Assembly (NCBI GenBank): GCA_900540095.1
Contig: UQEO01000081.1
Span: 1 to 8,730, forward strand
Direction of reading: 5' to 3'
DNA length: 8,730 bases
DNA from: an uncultured Collinsella sp.
GTDB taxonomy: Bacteria > Actinomycetota > Coriobacteriia > Coriobacteriales > Coriobacteriaceae
How positions within the stretch are numbered: the first letter of the stretch is position 1; each line of letters starts with the position of its first letter. The notes under the pieces were generated by a model. It searched no databases. It was not told the origin of the DNA and was given only the letters and a program-made list of their open reading frames with translations. Positions 5,070 through 8,730 of the stretch are shown in pieces. Made by a program: the position numbers and the translations under genes.

Positions 5070-6233
5070 CTAATACAGGCCCGCCTCGCGAATGGCCTCG
5101 ACAGCCAAAGCGATCTGGTCGGGCGGCAAGACCAGCGCCATGCGCACGTGCCCCTCGCCCGAAGGACCAAAGCTCGCGCCCGGCGTCACCACAACGCCGG
5201 CCTTCTCCATGAGCTCCTCGCAAAACGCCATGGAATCGGTGCGGCCACCGGGAAGCTTGGCCCACACAAACATAGAGCCATGCGCGTTGGGGCGCTCCCA
5301 GCCCAGGCCCTCAAGACCGTCGCACAGGGCATCGCGGCGCTCCTGGTACTTCAGGCGCTGCGCCTCGACCTCATCGCGCGGGCCATTAAGGCACGCGATG
5401 GCGGCCTTCTGGATCGGGAAGAACATGCCAAAGTCGATCTGGCTGCGCAGCTTGGCAAAGGCAGAGACCACATCCTCGCGGCCGACCAAAAAGCCGATAC
5501 GCGCACCGGTGACGTTAAACGACTTGGAGAGCGAGAAAAACTCAACGCCCACCTCGAGCGCGCCGGGATACTGCAAGAAGCTGCCGCCCGGCTCGCCGTC
5601 GAACACGATGTCGGAGTATGCGTTGTCGTGAACGATCAGTAGGTCGTGCTCGCGGGCAAAAGCGATGATCTCCTCGTAGATCTCGGGCGTGCCCACCGAG
5701 CCCACCGGGTTGGCGGGCAGCGACACGATCATATACTTGGCACGATCGGCCACCTCGGGATCGATACCCGCCACATAGGGCAGGTAATTATGCTCGGCAA
5801 CCAGCGGATAGTATTCGAGCTTGGCATCGGCGATCTTGGCACCCGCCTCGAAGACCGGGTAGCACGGATCGGGAACCAGAATGGTGTCGCCCGGATCGAG
5901 CAGGGCCAGGCCCAAATGGCCCACGCCCTCCTGCGTGCCGTTGCACGACTGCACCATGGACGGCGTAATGCCCGAAACGCCAAAGCGACGCTCATAGTAA
6001 TCGCACACGGCTTGCTTGAGTTCGGGCAGGTCACGCAGGGCATACTTCCACATCTCGGGATCTTGGGCTGCCTGCGTGAGCGCCTCGACCACGTGGTCGT
6101 ACGGCTTAAAGTCGGGCGTGCCCACGCTCATGTTGTAAATGGTCTTGCCCTGAGCCTTCAGCGCGAGAAGCTTGTTGTTGAGTGAGGCGAAGACCTCCGC
6201 GCCAAAGCGGTCGAGACGCTGCGATGCCTGCAT
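5070..6233 (-). CDS. PLP-dependent class I/II aminotransferase
   Basis: A 387-residue fold-type I aminotransferase. PLP contacts are Asn175 in SLPANPVGS, Asp203 and Tyr206 in HDNAYSD, the Schiff-base Lys237 in SLSKSFNVTGARIGF and Arg245 in the same motif; Arg364 in HVRMAL is the likely carboxylate-binding arginine. The N-terminal NMSVGTPDFKP (34-44) is typical. Subfamily features resemble LL-diaminopimelate/aspartate/alanine-type aminotransferases, and the substrate cannot be fixed from sequence. A role in the acetyl-diaminopimelate branch, whose transaminase is needed beside DapH, is possible but not shown. The open frame begins at 6323, but that start runs through a terminator; the start at 6233 has AAGGTGG four bases upstream and a family-like N-terminus. 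Confidence 0.87.
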   Translation of the reverse strand: MQASQRLDRFGAEVFASLNNKLLALKAQGKTIYNMSVGTPDFKPYDHVVEALTQAAQDPEMWKYALRDLPELKQAVCDYYERRFGVSGITPSMVQSCNGTQEGVGHLGLALLDPGDTILVPDPCYPVFEAGAKIADAKLEYYPLVAEHNYLPYVAGIDPEVADRAKYMIVSLPANPVGSVGTPEIYEEIIAFAREHDLLIVHDNAYSDIVFDGEPGGSFLQYPGALEVGVEFFSLSKSFNVTGARIGFLVGREDVVSAFAKLRSQIDFGMFFPIQKAAIACLNGPRDEVEAQRLKYQERRDALCDGLEGLGWERPNAHGSMFVWAKLPGGRTDSMAFCEELMEKAGVVVTPGASFGPSGEGHVRMALVLPPDQIALAVEAIREAGLY

Positions 6234-6236
6234 GGT

Positions 6237-6243
6237 GCCACCT
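6237..6243 (-). promoter_or_regulatory. Ribosome binding site of the aminotransferase gene
   Basis: On the - strand AAAGGTGGCACCATG places a good Shine-Dalgarno match a few bases before the ATG at 6233, which excludes the longer frame opening at 6323. Confidence 0.65.
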
Positions 6244-6251
6244 TTCGATAT

Positions 6252-6283
6252 AAAAAACGCGGCGCTCCGACAAGAGCGCCGCG
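6252..6283 (-). terminator. Terminator between nadE and the aminotransferase gene
   Basis: CGCGGCGCTC (6258-6267) and GAGCGCCGCG (6274-6283) form a perfect 10-bp GC stem with a six-base loop. On the - strand it is followed by six T residues, a textbook intrinsic terminator. It lies 68 bases after the nadE stop and only 18 bases before the aminotransferase start. It ends nadE transcripts, yet any aminotransferase promoter must lie upstream of or within it, so it may also act as a leader attenuator. Confidence 0.85.
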
Positions 6284-6351
6284 CGATACGGGCCATCAGA
6301 TTGCAAAAGTGTAACGCTTGCAACCCCCGTATTGGTTCAATTTAGCCAACC

Positions 6352-8340
6352 TTAGTCAACTGGATTGAGCGCGTCGATCTGCGCAAGCCACAGACGCGAG
6401 CTGGCGTCACTCGGCATACGCCAATCGCCGCGCGGACTGAGCGTCACCGAGCCCACCTTGGGACCATCGGGCAGGCAGCTGCGCTTAAACTGCTGGGCAA
6501 AGAAGCGACGATAGAACGTACGCAACCACGTGTGGACGGTCTTGACGTCGTAGACGCCCTCGAAGCTCTTGAGCGCCATGCGGTAGATCTTGCCCGGCTC
6601 AAAGCCAAAACGCAGCAGGTAGTAGAGGAAGTAGTCGTGCAGCTCGTACGGGCCCACCAAATCCTCGGTCTTCTGTGCAATCTCGCCATCGCCCGTGGGC
6701 GGCAGAAGCTCGGGGGACACCGGCGTATCGAGGATATCGAGCAGGACCTCGGCAATGCGTCCGCCAAAGACATCGGCGGCATAGCGCACCAGATGGCGCA
6801 CAAGCGTCTTGGGCACGCTCGCGTTGACGGCGTACATGCTCATGTGGTCGCCGTTATAGGTAGCCCAGCCGAGCGCCAGCTCCGACAGGTCGCCCGTGCC
6901 GATGACAAAACCGCCAGCCTGGTTGGCCAAGTCCATCAGAATCTGCGTACGCTCGCGGGCCTGGCTGTTCTCGTAGGTCACGTCCTGAACTGCCGGGTCG
7001 TGCTCAATGTCCTTGAAGTGCTGCTCCACAGCCGCGTGGATCGAAACCTCGCGGAAGCTCACACCCAGGTCGCGAGCAAGCGACTCGGCATTCGACTTGG
7101 TGCGATGCGTCGTGCCGAAACCTGGCATGGAGACCGCCGTGATACCGGTGCGCGGCAGCCCCAGTGCATCGAAGGCACGCACGGTCACAAGCAGAGCCAG
7201 CGTGGAGTCCAAGCCGCCCGAAAGGCCGATGACGGCCGCCTTGGTGCCCGTATGCGCAAGGCGGGTCTTGAGGCCGGCGGTCTGCAGATCGAGGATCGTC
7301 TCGCAACGCTCGGCCAGGTCGCCATGGTCGGCCGGCACAAAGGGCGCGCGGGGGAAGACACGGTCGATATCGCAGGCATCGCGCAGGACAGGTTCTTCGG
7401 CCAGCACGCCCTCAAACGAAAACTCAACGGTCGTGGCCTCCGGCGCATCGTCCGCGCGCGTCCACGTCGTCGAGCGGCGGCGCTCGGCAACCAGACGGTC
7501 GAGGTCAACATCGGCAACCGCCATATCGCAGGTAAGGAGCTTCGTCGCCGCCAGCTTAGAGCCGTTTTCGTAGACGAGGTTCTCGCCCGCAAAGACCATA
7601 TCGGTCGTGGACTCGCCCTCGCTCGCGTCTGCATAGGCATAGGCACAGTAGAGGCGCGCACTCTGATTGGAGATGAGGCTGCGGCGATAGTCTGCCTTAC
7701 CGATAATCTCGTCCGAGGCCGACGGGTTGAGGATCACCGTCGCACCGGCAAGCGCCATCTCGGTCGAAGGGGGCGCCGGCACCCACAGATCCTCGCAGAT
7801 CTCAACGCCCAGCACCATATCCTCGGCACCTTCATCACAGCAGCGGTAGAGAAGCCCCGAACCCAGCGGAACCGGACCCTGACCGGCAAACTCAACCCAC
7901 ACAGGATCTGCGGGCGCCGGAGCAAACCAGCGGCGCTCGTAGAACTCGCCATAGTTGGGCAGATACTTCTTGGCCGTGAAGCCCAAAAGCTCGCCCGCGC
8001 AGCACACGGCGGCGCAGTTGTAGATATTCTCGGCAACCGCAACGGGAAGACCGATGGTAAAGACAATCGACAGCTCACGAGTCTCATCGAGGATATGCAC
8101 CAGAGCAGCCTCGCAGGCATGCAGCAGCGTGCGGTTATGGAACAGGTCGGCCGCGGTATAGCCGCACAAGTTGAGCTCGGGCAACACCAGCGCGCGAACG
8201 CCGCGCTCGGCAGCCTCGCGAACAGCTGCCAGCGCAACCTCGGCATTGCCCTCGACATCGGCCACGCGAATCCGCGGCGAAGCCGCCGCCACACGCAAAA
8301 AGCCATCGTTCTCAACTTGACCGTTTAGAAAATCGTTCAT
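6352..8340 (-). CDS. nadE: Glutamine-dependent NAD+ synthetase
   Basis: A 662-residue two-domain enzyme that converts nicotinic acid adenine dinucleotide to NAD+, using ammonia released from glutamine in its own nitrilase-like domain. The N-terminal glutaminase domain (about 14-300) shows the Glu-Lys-Cys triad: Glu55 in LPELNLCGY, a Lys at 124/125 in TAKKYLPNYGEFYE, and Cys182 in GVEICEDLW. The synthetase domain (about 345-650) has the PP-loop SGGLDSTLAL (374-383) and GTGDLSELALGWATYNGDHMS (481-501), both typical. Length resembles the long NadE of actinobacteria such as M. tuberculosis. The frame opens with a TTG at 8370, but GGAG five bases before the ATG at 8340 favours that start. It has a promoter candidate upstream and an intrinsic terminator downstream, so it is likely transcribed alone. 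Confidence 0.95.
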   Translation of the reverse strand: MNDFLNGQVENDGFLRVAAASPRIRVADVEGNAEVALAAVREAAERGVRALVLPELNLCGYTAADLFHNRTLLHACEAALVHILDETRELSIVFTIGLPVAVAENIYNCAAVCCAGELLGFTAKKYLPNYGEFYERRWFAPAPADPVWVEFAGQGPVPLGSGLLYRCCDEGAEDMVLGVEICEDLWVPAPPSTEMALAGATVILNPSASDEIIGKADYRRSLISNQSARLYCAYAYADASEGESTTDMVFAGENLVYENGSKLAATKLLTCDMAVADVDLDRLVAERRRSTTWTRADDAPEATTVEFSFEGVLAEEPVLRDACDIDRVFPRAPFVPADHGDLAERCETILDLQTAGLKTRLAHTGTKAAVIGLSGGLDSTLALLVTVRAFDALGLPRTGITAVSMPGFGTTHRTKSNAESLARDLGVSFREVSIHAAVEQHFKDIEHDPAVQDVTYENSQARERTQILMDLANQAGGFVIGTGDLSELALGWATYNGDHMSMYAVNASVPKTLVRHLVRYAADVFGGRIAEVLLDILDTPVSPELLPPTGDGEIAQKTEDLVGPYELHDYFLYYLLRFGFEPGKIYRMALKSFEGVYDVKTVHTWLRTFYRRFFAQQFKRSCLPDGPKVGSVTLSPRGDWRMPSDASSRLWLAQIDALNPVD

Positions 8341-8381
8341 ACGAGCTCCAACACATCCGTTTAGCCGCAACGAGCAGCGGC

Positions 8382-8410
8382 AATAAAGTCCGCCTCCATT
8401 GTACTGTCAA
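8382..8410 (-). promoter_or_regulatory. Sigma-70-type promoter of nadE
   Basis: On the - strand TTGACA (8410-8405), a perfect -35 box, is followed after exactly 17 bases by TTTATT (8387-8382), four of six matches to the -10 consensus. Transcription would start near 8375, giving a leader of about 35 bases. This is the best promoter in the window. Confidence 0.7.
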
Positions 8411-8438
8411 GTTCAATCAGCGCTGATGGGGCAGTCTC

Positions 8439-8657
8439 ATGATTAAAAATGAAAAAGAGAAGTCAGAATGGCGTTTAGCAGTAGAACGAGATCTCGTCCA
8501 CAAGGAAAAAAGCCTTCCATTTAGAACAAATCAATTCATGCTGAGCGGCGATAATTTCACAGAGGTCGTCAAGCGTGCTCTGGGGGATCTTCGCTTTGTT
8601 ATTAGCGACAATGCAACCTCCCCTGCGAGTCAGCCAGATTTTGGCCGAGTTATTTGA
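8439..8657 (+). CDS. Hypothetical protein, 72 residues, unrecognised
   Basis: A short + strand ORF divergent from nadE. I do not recognise it. The first half is hydrophilic and rich in K and E (MIKNEKEKSEWRLAVERD at the start); residues 30-52 look like an ordinary amphipathic protein segment (TNQFMLSGDNFTEVVKRALGD); the end is low in charge (ISDNATSPASQPDFGRVI). GGGG lies seven bases before the ATG, a fair ribosome binding site, and the frame is closed by TGA just upstream at 8424. Its base composition is lower in G+C than all its neighbours. It may be a real small gene, a broken fragment of a larger transferred gene, or chance; the last 20 codons may belong to a repeat. Confidence 0.35.
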   Translation: MIKNEKEKSEWRLAVERDLVHKEKSLPFRTNQFMLSGDNFTEVVKRALGDLRFVISDNATSPASQPDFGRVI

Positions 8658-8730
8658 AGGCGCTCCCTTGCAAACATGAACATGGATTGGCTCCCCCCCC
8701 TCCTTTGACCCAAAAAAAACTGCAGATGGG
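8600..8730. other. Unassigned repeat-like sequence with homopolymer runs at window edge
   Basis: No coding signal follows the stop at 8657. The stretch contains C8 (8693-8700) and A8 (8712-8719) runs within 30 bases, then CTGCAGATGGG. It is unlike the coding DNA elsewhere in the window and looks like a noncoding repeat or the start of another region cut by the window end. No inverted-repeat structure of note was found in it. Confidence 0.3.

Noticed and set aside
5049..6185. Two + strand frames (5049-5642 and 5646-6185) opposite the aminotransferase
   Set aside because: Antisense shadows of a gene with intact PLP-binding motifs; no domain seen.
6532..8328. 598-codon open frame on the + strand opposite nadE
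   Set aside because: It is fully antisense to a well-recognised NadE with all catalytic motifs. Long antisense frames are expected from strong G/C bias at third codon positions, and its translation is low-complexity, rich in R, H, A and G.
8341..8370. TTG start adding ten residues to NadE
   Set aside because: The added residues lie in the leader, and the ATG at 8340 has GGAG at good spacing.
1..8730. CRISPR arrays, tRNA or rRNA genes, insertion sequences
   Set aside because: No regularly spaced repeats, no cloverleaf-like sequences and no transposase-like proteins were seen on either strand.

Overview
The window reads as chromosomal housekeeping DNA from a GC-rich anaerobic actinobacterium. 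The gene set (acetyl-pathway dapH, L-lactate dehydrogenase, glutaminase-type NAD synthetase), the strong G/C bias at third codon positions and the style of the intergenic repeats suggest Coriobacteriia, perhaps Collinsella. That placement is inference from general familiarity, not from a search.

Layout: the 3' part of dapH (lysine/peptidoglycan diaminopimelate synthesis) enters from the left on the + strand and ends at a perfect 12-bp hairpin. Every other confident gene is on the - strand. Reading that strand from right to left these are: nadE (8340 to 6352), a class I/II aminotransferase (6233 to 5070), L-lactate dehydrogenase (4868 to 3918), a DUF2974-type alpha/beta hydrolase (3803 to 2643), a YejK/NdpA-type nucleoid-associated protein (2531 to 1527), and a two-gene type II toxin-antitoxin operon with a Phd/YefM-like antitoxin (1442 to 1092) and a RelE/ParE-like toxin (1095 to 751). 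The last 300 bases (8400-8730) are less GC-rich and hold only a 72-codon + strand ORF of unknown nature, followed by C8 and A8 homopolymer runs.

Transcription: good intrinsic terminators follow the toxin, ldh and nadE. The nadE terminator lies only 18 bases from the aminotransferase start codon, and a similar hairpin sits just before the ldh ribosome binding site. Two - strand genes therefore carry terminator-like hairpins in their 5' leaders. The toxin-antitoxin promoter lies in a 42-bp AT-rich palindrome, a likely autoregulatory operator. The DUF2974 gene is bracketed by two direct copies of a 33-bp stem-loop repeat.

Metabolic links: nadE makes NAD+, ldh regenerates NAD+ from NADH during fermentation, and dapH plus possibly the aminotransferase touch on diaminopimelate synthesis. 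Apart from the toxin-antitoxin pair there is no clear multi-gene system. No clear new defence or mobile system is visible. The items most worth following are the TA operator, the paired repeats around the DUF2974 gene, the leader hairpins, and the unusual DNA at the right edge.
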